NCBI GenBank assembly: GCA_035516075.1
Contig: DATJAQ010000107.1
Coordinates: 1-54,552 of the forward strand
Source of the DNA: Gp13-AA77 sp035516075
Lineage (GTDB): Bacteria; Acidobacteriota; Terriglobia; UBA7540
Direction of reading: 5' to 3'
Length of the DNA stretch: 54,552 bases
Below are positions 47,763 through 54,552 of this stretch, piece by piece. Positions within the stretch are counted from its first letter, which is position 1. Each line of letters opens with the position of its first letter. Under the pieces are notes generated by a model. That model did not search any database. It had not been told where the DNA came from and saw nothing but the letters and a program-made list of their open reading frames with translations. The position numbers and the translations under genes are program-made.

Positions 47763-48983
47763 ATGGATCGTACGAGATTGCGTAGGCCACAGGGCGCGAG
47801 GATTGCGGTGATCGCTGTCATGGGCGGTTTGATTTGGGCCGGCGCGAGGGTGGTGGCGGGTGCCGGTTCCGCGCCGGCGGGAAGCGCCCCGGTGAGCGCG
47901 GCGCTCAATTTCAACGCCACGGCACTGCCTTTCGCCGGTGCGAACAGTATGGCCGTGGGAGATTTCAACGGTGACGGTATTCCGGATCTGGCGGCCACTC
48001 AGTATGCGGACGGCGACGGGCACCAGGTGGCCGTGCTTCTGGGCAAAGGCGACGGCACGTTTCAACCCCCAGTGTTCTACGAGACCGGCAACGGACCCTA
48101 CTCCGTGATCACCGGCGACTTCAATGGCGACGGCAAGCCCGATTTGGCGGTAAGCGTCGCGTACGAGAACTCGGTGGCGATTCTGCCCGGCAAGGGCGAC
48201 GGCACCTTCGGGGCAGCGAAGATGACAGTGGTGGCTACTTATCCCCACGAGCTCGCCGCCGGCGACTTCAACCACGACGGCAAGCTGGACCTGGCCCTCA
48301 ACGGCTCCTCAAACGGATTCCTTTCCGTCCTGATCGGCAACGGCGACGGCACCTTCAAGCCCCAGGTGGCATACGTCGACTTCTCGGGCACCTCGCCCGT
48401 GGTGGCCGACTTCAATGGCGACGGCAAGCTGGACGTGGCGGTGGTGGGCCGCGAGCGCGTCGGAGTCATGATCGGCAAAGGCGACGGCGGCCTCGCGGAG
48501 CCCGTCCAGTTCCTCATTGGCCACCTGCCGGTGGCGCAGGTGGTGGGCGACTTCAACGGCGACGGCAAGCCGGATATTGCGGTGGCGAGCACGAACGCGG
48601 CAGCGGGCAGCGGCGGAAGCCTCTCGATCTTCCTGGGGAATGGTGCCGGCGCCCTTAAACCCCGGGTGGACTACGCTTGCGGGGTTCTGCCGCGTTCCGT
48701 GGCGGCGGCCGATGTGAATGGAGACGGCAAGCTCGACCTGGCCGTGGCCGACGCCGGGGGCAATAGCGTCGTGATCTTCCTCGGCAAGGGCGACGGGAGC
48801 TTCCAGAACCGCATCGACATCCCCTCCGGCGGCATCGAGCCGGTTTTTGTGGCCGTGGGGGATTTCAATCGCGACGGCCTTCCCGATCTGGCCGTCGCCA
48901 ACGCCGGTTCCAAGACGATCGCGGTGCTGTTGCAGGCGCCGGCCGGGCACTCCGCTCGAGTGGAAGCGCCGGCGAAGCTCTGA
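47763..48983 (+). CDS. Exported FG-GAP/VCBS repeat protein (seven-bladed)
   Basis: A 406-residue protein with a hydrophobic signal region (about residues 15-35). Seven repeats follow, each with a calcium-type loop: VGDFNGDGIPDLA, TGDFNGDGKPDLA, AGDFNHDGKLDLA, VADFNGDGKLDVA, VGDFNGDGKPDIA, AADVNGDGKLDLA and VGDFNRDGLPDLA. This is an integrin-alpha-like seven-bladed propeller, fitting a secreted or surface binding protein. The ATG at 47763 gives the best signal. The ligand is unknown. Confidence 0.88.
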   Translation: MDRTRLRRPQGARIAVIAVMGGLIWAGARVVAGAGSAPAGSAPVSAALNFNATALPFAGANSMAVGDFNGDGIPDLAATQYADGDGHQVAVLLGKGDGTFQPPVFYETGNGPYSVITGDFNGDGKPDLAVSVAYENSVAILPGKGDGTFGAAKMTVVATYPHELAAGDFNHDGKLDLALNGSSNGFLSVLIGNGDGTFKPQVAYVDFSGTSPVVADFNGDGKLDVAVVGRERVGVMIGKGDGGLAEPVQFLIGHLPVAQVVGDFNGDGKPDIAVASTNAAAGSGGSLSIFLGNGAGALKPRVDYACGVLPRSVAAADVNGDGKLDLAVADAGGNSVVIFLGKGDGSFQNRIDIPSGGIEPVFVAVGDFNRDGLPDLAVANAGSKTIAVLLQAPAGHSARVEAPAKL

Positions 48984-49026
48984 GCCGCCCGGCGCACGCC
49001 ATAAGCGCAGAGGCAAGGACTCTAGC

Positions 49027-49554
49027 CTACGGATTGCCCGGCGCCGGGGGCCTCGCAGGAACTGCGGCGGTTTCGCCCGCGCCTTCGCCGGAGCGCAGGG
49101 CGGCGTCGAGCCAGCCCATCAGGGTGGCGTCGTCGGTTTCGCCCGTGTAGTCCAGCATCACCTTACCGTGCCCGTCGAGGATGGTGGTGTGAGGAAAAAC
49201 GCGGCCAAAGTACTTCTTCAGAAGCGGCATCTGAGTGAGCTTGGGAATGGGACGGGAGAGGTCGATGATCACGAAGTGAACGCGGTCCCCGTAGTCGCGG
49301 TACATCTCCACGGTGCGTTCGGCCTGGCGTTTGGCGTCGTAGCAGAACTCGGCATACATGAAGATGTAGTTGGGCTTCCCCTTTTCCACCCCGTCCCACA
49401 TCTTGTCACCCTCGATGATCGGCCCCTGCCAGGCGTTCTGCATGTAGTCGAGGCCGGGTTTCAACTTCAGGTTCTCGGCGGCGGACGCCGCGCCGGACAC
49501 GATCAGCGCGGCGATCACCGTCGCGGGAGCCGCCATCCAGGAACGCTTCATCAT
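49027..49554 (-). CDS. Exported thioredoxin-fold protein without CxxC
   Basis: A 175-residue protein with a signal peptide (residues 1-26, ending ASAAEN) and GGAG 6 nt before the first of two ATGs. The thioredoxin-like core runs VEKGKPNYIFMYAEFCYDAKR, HFVIIDLSRP, KKYFGRVFPHTTILDGHGKVM and YTGETDD. The cis-Pro is present (FPHT). The usual WCxxC is replaced by FCYDA with a single Cys, so it cannot be a normal disulfide oxidoreductase. It is divergently arranged with the selenoprotein oxidoreductase. Confidence 0.72.
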   Translation of the reverse strand: MMKRSWMAAPATVIAALIVSGAASAAENLKLKPGLDYMQNAWQGPIIEGDKMWDGVEKGKPNYIFMYAEFCYDAKRQAERTVEMYRDYGDRVHFVIIDLSRPIPKLTQMPLLKKYFGRVFPHTTILDGHGKVMLDYTGETDDATLMGWLDAALRSGEGAGETAAVPARPPAPGNP

Positions 49555-49800
49555 GAAAAGCTCCGCACTTCGCGGGCCGCGCGCCGCCGCGCGCAAGCTG
49601 GTCCCGATACGAAATTCCGGCTTCCGGGTGATGGTCCGGCCGGCCCCCTGAAACCCATCTTAGTCGAATTTCGCGCCTTCCGTCACCGGGCCGTCCTCCC
49701 GCGCGCGTCCCGCCCGGAGGGCGCCGGGGTCCGATGCGAACGCTGCCACCCGTCGCGGGGCTATACTTGGAGCTGACGGAGCGGAGGGAAGGATTTCGGC

Positions 49801-50481
49801 ATGGGCATGATTCGCGAGCAGGACGCCACTGAGATCAGGGCAGAGCTGCAGGCCATGGTGAACCCGGTTCGCCTCGTGCACTTCACGCAGGAGCTCAACC
49901 TCGAGTACGGACGCGAGGCCCGCCAACTTCTCGAGGAGCTCGCCGCCCTGTCCGACAAGATCTCGCTCGACGTGTGCAACTTCCTGCTCGACCGCGACCG
50001 CGTGGCGGAGTTCGGCGTGGATAAGGTGCCGGCCACCGTGGTCTGCGGCGCCAAAGACTACGGCATCCGCTTCTACGGCCTGCCCGCCGGTTACGAGTTT
50101 TCAAACCTGCTCGACGCCATCCTCAGCGTCTCACAAGGCGATTCGGGCTTGAGCGCGGCCAGCCGCGAGAAGCTGGCGCAGGTGACCGAGCCGGTTCATC
50201 TGGAAGTGTTCGTCACGCCTACCTGACCGCACTGCCCGCGGGCCGTGCGCCTGGCTCAGCGGTTCGCCCTGGAGAGCGATCTCATCCAGGCCGATTGCAT
50301 CGAGGCGATGGAATTTCCTGATCTCGCCGGCCGCTTTCGCGTGCACGCGGTGCCAAAGACGGTGATCAACTCGCTGGCCTCGTTTGAAGGCGCGCTGCCT
50401 GAAGAGTTCTTCCTCGACGAAGTCTTGAAGGCGGTGCCGCCGCACCCAGCGAGCGACGCAAGTCCAACCGCGGCCCCCTGA
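49801..50481 (+). CDS. Selenocysteine-containing protein disulfide oxidoreductase (UxxC)
   Basis: Two tandem thioredoxin-fold domains in 226 residues, when the in-frame TGA at 50224-50226 is read as Sec142. The frame continues past the TGA with no break and matches the second domain of archaeal/bacterial PDO (glutaredoxin-like) proteins: VFVTPT-U-PHCPRAVRLA, then VHAVPKTVIN with the cis-Pro. The active site is thus UPHC where homologues have CPYC or CPHC. The first domain has lost its CxxC (LEYGREAR). GGAGGGAAGG lies 8 nt before the ATG, and a SECIS-like hairpin follows the TGA. Confidence 0.9.
50238..50267 (+). promoter_or_regulatory. Predicted bacterial SECIS element in the oxidoreductase gene
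   Basis: Nine contiguous pairs (three of them G-U) between GCGGGCCGT (50238-50246) and GCGGTTCGC (50259-50267), enclosing a 12-nt loop that begins with G. The loop starts 21 nt after the UGA, inside the range of known bacterial SECIS elements. It is weaker than the selD hairpin. Confidence 0.6.
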
Positions 50482-50485
50482 GAGC

Positions 50486-51004
50486 TCAGTACTTCAACAC
50501 CGAGTGTAGATTGTAGCCCTCCAGTTTCGCGCGGCCGTTCAGAAACTCGAGCTCGATCAGAAAGCCGAGGCCGGCGACCCGCGCACCGAGCGACTCCACG
50601 AGGCCGGCGACGGCGCGCGCGGTGCCGCCGGTGGCCAGCAGATCGTCGACAATCAGCACTTCATCGCTGCCGCGCAGGGCGTCGCGGTGAATTTCAAGCG
50701 AGTCCTTTCCGTACTCGAGGTCGTAGCTCGCGCTCGCCACATCGGCCGGAAGCTTGCGCGGTTTGCGCACGGGCACGAAGCCCGCGTTCAGCCGGTAAGC
50801 CACCATGGGCGCGAAGATAAACCCGCGCGCCTCGATGCCCACCACGCGGTCAATCCGGCGGCCTACGTAGTGATCCGCGAGAGCGTCAACCGCCTGCCGC
50901 AACCCGATAGGGTCCTTGAGCAGGGTCGTGATGTCGTAGAACAGGATGCCCGGTTTCGGAAAATCCGGCACTTCCCGAATCAGTTTCTTGAGATCGTCCA
51001 CCAT
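50486..51004 (-). CDS. apt: Adenine phosphoribosyltransferase
   Basis: Salvages adenine to AMP using PRPP. The 172-residue protein shows IREVPDFPKPGILFYDITTLL, GIEARGFIFAPMVAY, the PRPP loop VLIVDDLLATGGTARA (about residues 117-132) and the Arg/Lys loop FVPVRKPRKLP. The length is standard. A GTG directly after the annotated ATG would leave a better distance to GGAGG and is an alternative start. It is convergent with the selenoprotein gene, with stops 4 nt apart. Confidence 0.95.
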   Translation of the reverse strand: MVDDLKKLIREVPDFPKPGILFYDITTLLKDPIGLRQAVDALADHYVGRRIDRVVGIEARGFIFAPMVAYRLNAGFVPVRKPRKLPADVASASYDLEYGKDSLEIHRDALRGSDEVLIVDDLLATGGTARAVAGLVESLGARVAGLGFLIELEFLNGRAKLEGYNLHSVLKY

Positions 51005-51061
51005 ACCTCCGCTCGAATTCCCGGGGGTTCACGAACCACTCAGGCCGCCCCGCCCCGCGTT

Positions 51062-51364
51062 TCACCAGCCGCCTTCGATCATAAACTCCCGGTAGCGGTC
51101 CTTCACGGGCTCGTCGGATTCCTCTACTGCCGTCACCTGCGCGCTTCGCGGCCCTTCCGCCAAACGCAGTTTGAACTGCGCCAGCGCGAACGCATCTCCG
51201 GCGGCGTAGACTTCCACCGTGCCGTCGGCACAATTCCTCACGTATCCCGCCAAGCCCAGACTGCGCGCCACGCGCTCGGCGAAATAGCGGAAACCCACGC
51301 CCTGGACGCGGCCCGAAATACGGTATTTCCTCGCCACCTGTGCCCGGCCCAATCTCATGGCCAT
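51062..51364 (-). CDS. acyP: Acylphosphatase
   Basis: A small 100-residue enzyme hydrolysing acyl phosphates. The catalytic loop is in ISGRVQGVGFRYFAERVA, with the active-site Arg and later Asn in GYVRNCADGTVEVYA. The length is slightly above the usual ~92 because of a short N-terminal extension. It lies between apt and the phosphodiesterase gene on the same strand, 57 nt upstream of apt. Confidence 0.92.
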   Translation of the reverse strand: MAMRLGRAQVARKYRISGRVQGVGFRYFAERVARSLGLAGYVRNCADGTVEVYAAGDAFALAQFKLRLAEGPRSAQVTAVEESDEPVKDRYREFMIEGGW

Positions 51365-51415
51365 GCGGCGCTGATTTCTGCGCCTCCGGGAGCAACAGTC
51401 GTCCCCGCTCGAATC

Positions 51416-52222
51416 TTACAATGCGTCCTCGGCCGTGCGCCACTCACCCGCCAGGGCGGCCGTCCGCCGCATCAGCGCCGGCCGGTTGCCGATGATGCCG
51501 TCCGCGCCCAAGGCCAGCAGGCGCTGCCAGGCGCGCGGCGAGTGCGCGCCCCACGGCACCACGCGAAGGCCGGCGCGGTGGGCGCGTTCGATGAATCGCC
51601 GCGAGACAAATGTTCCGTGGGGGAGCACTACGGCTGCGCGTACAGACTGCGCGCGTCGAATCGCCAGCAACGGACGCGTGCAATCGAGCCCGAGCGCGAT
51701 GCCGCCGTCGAGCACGCGCAGCCGGCGCAGCGTGGGCAGGTGAAACGATATCAGCGTAACGCGCGTCCGCGCTCCGGCCGCATTCACCGCTTGCAGCACT
51801 TGTTCCTCGAGGCGCGGCAGGTCTGCGCGCTCGCGCTTAATCTCCACGTAGGCCAGGCATCCATGCTGCCCCACCCAGTCCATCGCCTCCGCCAGCAGTG
51901 GAATCTTCGCGCCGCGGTAACGGTCTTTGGCCAGCGCCGGATGGCGCCGGCAGAACCGCGAGCCCGCATCCAGGCGGCGCAGCTCCTGCGTGGTGTGCCG
52001 GTCCACGCGTCCCCTGCCGGACGTGGTGCGGTCGAGGCGGGCGTCGTGAATCACCACGGGAGCGCCGTCGGCGGAGAGCCGGACGTCGCACTCAATGCCG
52101 TCCGCGCCCTGGCGCATGGCCAATTCGAACGCCGCCAGGGTGTTCTCCGGGGCCTCGGCGGAAGCGCCACGATGCGCCAGGATTAACGGACGTGCTGCGA
52201 GCGGCGCGGTCTTGAGCGGCAT
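51416..52222 (-). CDS. ugpQ: Glycerophosphodiester phosphodiesterase
   Basis: Cleaves glycerophosphodiesters to glycerol 3-phosphate and an alcohol. The 268-residue TIM barrel has LAHRGASAEAPENTLAAF (catalytic His), GIECDVRLSADGAPVVIHDARLDRTTSG (Glu, Asp, His) and YVEIKRE. The product would feed the glycerol-3-phosphate dehydrogenase encoded upstream, 93 nt away on the same strand. It has no signal peptide, so it is cytoplasmic like UgpQ rather than GlpQ. Confidence 0.92.
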   Translation of the reverse strand: MPLKTAPLAARPLILAHRGASAEAPENTLAAFELAMRQGADGIECDVRLSADGAPVVIHDARLDRTTSGRGRVDRHTTQELRRLDAGSRFCRRHPALAKDRYRGAKIPLLAEAMDWVGQHGCLAYVEIKRERADLPRLEEQVLQAVNAAGARTRVTLISFHLPTLRRLRVLDGGIALGLDCTRPLLAIRRAQSVRAAVVLPHGTFVSRRFIERAHRAGLRVVPWGAHSPRAWQRLLALGADGIIGNRPALMRRTAALAGEWRTAEDAL

Positions 52223-52315
52223 GGACCGAAACCTGTATCACGCCGGAGTCCGAGCGGGCAGCGCCAGGCGGAACGCGGTTTGCCCTTGGAAGCGCGGGAT
52301 TCTCCCCAACTAGGT

Positions 52316-53917
52316 TCAGCGCGTGACTTCAACGCCGTGGCTGCCGGGCTGTGCCGCCAGCATGCGGCCGATCACCGGCACGGCATCGCGCAAAAGGGAC
52401 CCCGTCCAGCTCAGGCCCGAGCGCCGCAGAAGAAAATCCTCGACCGTCAGCACCATCTCGTGCTCGATTGCGAAGGCCGCCTCTGCGGCCAGGAGCGGGG
52501 CCCCGGCCTCGGGTGGGCCTCCGGGCGGCCCCGCGGGCAGGGGCTCGGCCAACTCGGGACGATTCCTCACCGGCTCGAGCACCGTCCTCCAGCGGCGGCC
52601 GTAAGTGCGCACGATGCGTGCCGCCACGGCGGGCCCCAGCCGGAATTCGCTCCGGGCCTCTTCGACCGCGGCGCTCACGAACGCCTCGAAGGGCCCGGTG
52701 CGCCCCCCGGGGAAAGGGGTGGTGCGGCTGGAGGCGCCGCGCAGACTCGTTCCCAGTCTGTGCGCGGCCTGACGCGCCAGCTTTTCGCCGAGAGCGCGCG
52801 CCGTGGTCAATTTGCCCCCGCACACGGTGATGAGGTTGGCGGCCCAGCGATCTTCGTGAAAGCGGTACTCGCGCGTGACGGCCGAGGGTTTGCGCGGGTC
52901 GGCGCCCGCCAGCACCAGGGCGCGCAATCCCGCCCACGGGCAGCGCACGTCAGCCGGGCGGAGGGGCTCGGCGAACACGCGGTTGGCGGCGCGCAGCAGA
53001 TACTCGGTATCGGCGGGCTCAGGAGCCACGGCGGCCGGGTCGCCTTCATAGTCCGTGTCGGTGGTGCCCAACATGGCGCCGCCGTGCCAGGGCCACATCA
53101 GAAACACCCTATCCTCTCCAGGGACGGCGGCCAGCAGCGCCACCCTGCCCGTGACGGGCGGCACCACCAGGTGCACGCCTTTGGTGAGGCGCACGGTGCG
53201 CGAGCCGTCGAAGCCGGGCAGCAGCGCCCGCAGCCGGTCCACCCAGGGGCCGGTGGCGTTCACGAAGTAGCGCCCGCTCACCTCCACCTGGCGTCCGGTG
53301 AGCGCGTCTTCAACCTCGACGGCCGTCACGCGCCCGCCCTGGGCGGCAACCGCGCGCACTTCGGCGTAGTTTGCCACCACGGCGCCGTGGTCGGCGGCGT
53401 CGATCACGTTCTCGATCGTCAGCCGGGCGTCGTCGGTGCCGGAGTCGTGGTAGAGCGCGGCGGCCCGCAGACCCCCGCGGCGCAGTGCTGGCATAAGCGC
53501 CACCGCCTCGTCGGCGGCAAGCATGCGGTGGCGGTCGCCCGGGCCGAGGTTGCCAAGCAGATCGTAGACGGCCAGGCCCAGTCTCACTTTGAGCGGCGAA
53601 AATGGATCGCCCCGATAGATCGGGAGCAGAAACGGAAGCGGCCGGGCCAGGTGGGGCGCCATCTTCAGCAGGCGGCGCCGCTCCTGGCGCGCTTCGCGCA
53701 CTAGCGCGAATTCGTAGTGCTCCAGGTACCGCAGGCCGCCATGGATCAGTTTGGTGGAGCGGCTGGAGGTTCCGCTCGCGAAGTCGCGCGCCTCAAGGAG
53801 TGCCACCGAAAGCCCGCCCAGCGCGGCGTCCCGCGCGGTGGCCGCGCCATGGATGCCGCCCCCGATTACGACCAGGTCAAATTGTTGCCGGCCGAGAGCG
53901 TCGAGATCGCGTTTCAT
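52316..53917 (-). CDS. glpD: Aerobic glycerol-3-phosphate dehydrogenase
   Basis: A membrane-associated flavoenzyme passing electrons from glycerol 3-phosphate to quinone. The 533-residue protein has the FAD loop LVVIGGGIHGAATARDAAL (about residues 15-33), GTSSRSTKLIHGGLRYLEHYEF, FVNATGPWVD, FLMWPWHGGAMLGTTDTDYEG and GGKLTTARALGEK. The C-terminal domain (from residue ~390) contains the helical GlpO-type cap. The ATG at 53917 matches the family start, though no Shine-Dalgarno is evident. It is grouped with ugpQ. Confidence 0.94.
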   Translation of the reverse strand: MKRDLDALGRQQFDLVVIGGGIHGAATARDAALGGLSVALLEARDFASGTSSRSTKLIHGGLRYLEHYEFALVREARQERRRLLKMAPHLARPLPFLLPIYRGDPFSPLKVRLGLAVYDLLGNLGPGDRHRMLAADEAVALMPALRRGGLRAAALYHDSGTDDARLTIENVIDAADHGAVVANYAEVRAVAAQGGRVTAVEVEDALTGRQVEVSGRYFVNATGPWVDRLRALLPGFDGSRTVRLTKGVHLVVPPVTGRVALLAAVPGEDRVFLMWPWHGGAMLGTTDTDYEGDPAAVAPEPADTEYLLRAANRVFAEPLRPADVRCPWAGLRALVLAGADPRKPSAVTREYRFHEDRWAANLITVCGGKLTTARALGEKLARQAAHRLGTSLRGASSRTTPFPGGRTGPFEAFVSAAVEEARSEFRLGPAVAARIVRTYGRRWRTVLEPVRNRPELAEPLPAGPPGGPPEAGAPLLAAEAAFAIEHEMVLTVEDFLLRRSGLSWTGSLLRDAVPVIGRMLAAQPGSHGVEVTR

Positions 53918-53936
53918 AGTTGGATGAAATGGCAAA

Positions 53937-53957
53937 GGCGGGGTTAGAGGCCCCGCC
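53937..53957 (-). terminator. Terminator-like hairpin upstream of glpD
   Basis: On the minus strand GGCGGGG-N7-CCCCGCC forms a 7-bp GC stem followed by TTTG. It lies just after the stop of the partial membrane-protein gene and before glpD, so it probably separates the two transcripts. The T-run is short. Confidence 0.5.
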
Positions 53958-53991
53958 CTTCCGGTTCGTTCCATCCTCGCAGCAACGCAGG

Positions 53992-54552
53992 CTAGGCCGC
54001 TGCCGCAGCGGCTTGCTTGCCGCGACGAAAGATGGCCACGAAAATGGAGCCGAGCAGCGCCCCTACGACGGCCGTCCATCCGATCCAGATGCTCATTTGC
54101 GGCATCACCGCAAGGTCAATGAACTTCTGGGCGAACGAGGTGACCACGAATCCGGGCGTGGTCACGTCGTAGTGCGTCCCCCAGCCTCGCCCGCCGTTGG
54201 CGCTCATGGCGATGAACATTACGACTACGACCGGGATGCGGGCGGCGAAAGCGTAAGCCAGCAGGGTGTTGCCCAGCGAGCGCCATGCCGCACGCGGAAT
54301 GAACGCCGCCACCAGCTCCACCGCGAACCCGACGAGAATCAGGGGAATCATGTGCCTCTGCAGGCCGATTCCGAAGGCCATGCCACCCGCGAAGTATACG
54401 ACCGCCGCCACGACGCTTATGCCGATCGCTTTGCCCGAACCGGACGGACCTTGGCCGGCCACCGCCAGCTTCCAAGCGAAGTACGGTCCGAAGATTATGG
54501 GGAGCCATGAAATGCCGACTAGGGCGAAGCCTCCGCCGGCCGCCTTGCCGAA
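53992..54552 (-). CDS. Membrane protein of unknown function (5' end outside window)
   Basis: The reading frame is open to the window edge, so at least 186 residues are present and the start lies beyond 54552. There are four or five hydrophobic segments: FALVGISWLPIIFGPYFAWKLAV, IGISVVAAVVYFAGGMAFGIGL, MIPLILVGFAVELVAAFI, IPVVVVMFIAMSA, and the last at about residues 155-175. A GTG at 54462 could be mistaken for a start, but the upstream part is equally membrane-like. No family was recognised. Confidence 0.6.
   Translation of the reverse strand, partial: FGKAAGGGFALVGISWLPIIFGPYFAWKLAVAGQGPSGSGKAIGISVVAAVVYFAGGMAFGIGLQRHMIPLILVGFAVELVAAFIPRAAWRSLGNTLLAYAFAARIPVVVVMFIAMSANGGRGWGTHYDVTTPGFVVTSFAQKFIDLAVMPQMSIWIGWTAVVGALLGSIFVAIFRRGKQAAAAAA

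Noticed and set aside
49801..50226. The oxidoreductase and selD as nonsense-mutated pseudogenes
   Set aside because: In both genes the TGA lies exactly on the catalytic Cys/Sec position, the frames are otherwise intact, no other defects are visible, and each is followed by a SECIS-like hairpin. Random nonsense mutation would not place both there.

Overview
The window is 54.5 kb of GC-rich, gene-dense bacterial chromosome. The gene content is diderm and largely housekeeping. It includes the conserved rpsP-khpA-rimM-trmD-rplS-rnhB block, an outer-membrane barrel-like protein, futalosine-type menaquinone genes, and several secreted FG-GAP, TPR or copper-binding-type proteins. Degenerate 7-nt and 8-nt repeats sit right after stop codons. 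Together these fit an Acidobacteriota-like genome. That placement is inference from style and gene families, since no rRNA or tRNA gene is visible. I see no phage, IS element or CRISPR array.

Layout. 0.2-2.4 kb: three small unknown secreted or membrane proteins. 2.6-8.9 kb: dprA, topA, a secreted transglutaminase-like protein, trmFO. 9-10.2 kb: a small accessory patch with a PIN-domain toxin pair. 10.2-16.6 kb: xerC, ffh and the ribosomal/tRNA-modification block, with repeat-rich gaps on either side of ffh. 16.6-19.3 kb: pyrC convergent with pyrE/pyrF. 19.4-22.7 kb (minus): ada, ruvX, mltG and an unknown gene. 22.9-27.1 kb: AI-2E family permease, thiE, a TPR protein, an arsenate reductase. 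28-31.6 kb (minus): arsR-arsM-acr3-arsC-methyltransferase operon. 31.8-34.2 kb: beta-barrel-like protein and a membrane glycosyltransferase. 34.4-39.9 kb: threonine dehydratase-like gene, mqnE, mqnP-like prenyltransferase, a VKOR-like protein, ubiX. 40-43.6 kb: vapBC, larB, an aminoglycoside kinase-like gene, selD. 43.6-44.3 kb: a noncoding region with its own promoter and repeats. 44.3-49 kb: J-domain membrane protein, flavin oxidase, copper-monooxygenase-like protein, FG-GAP propeller. 49-54.5 kb: two thioredoxin-fold genes, apt, acyP, ugpQ, glpD and a partial membrane protein.

Main discovery: two genes are interrupted by in-frame TGA codons that are best read as selenocysteine. selD (42570-43610) carries Sec at residue 16, the catalytic position of selenophosphate synthetase. 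A two-domain thioredoxin-fold disulfide oxidoreductase (49801-50481) has a UxxC active site in place of CxxC. Each TGA is followed at about 20 nt by a hairpin with bacterial SECIS geometry. One gene makes the selenium donor and the other is a selenoprotein, so the genome should encode selA, selB and selC elsewhere; none is in the window.

Other recurring signals: (i) promoters whose -10 box lies 6-10 nt from the start codon (arsR, vapB, ubiX, selD and an unknown gene), implying leaderless or nearly leaderless mRNAs; (ii) stop-codon-linked degenerate heptamer and octamer arrays, two of them arranged as inverted pairs; (iii) a bipartite motif, TTTTCAGC-N4-TGACGGG, clustered in two long noncoding gaps.
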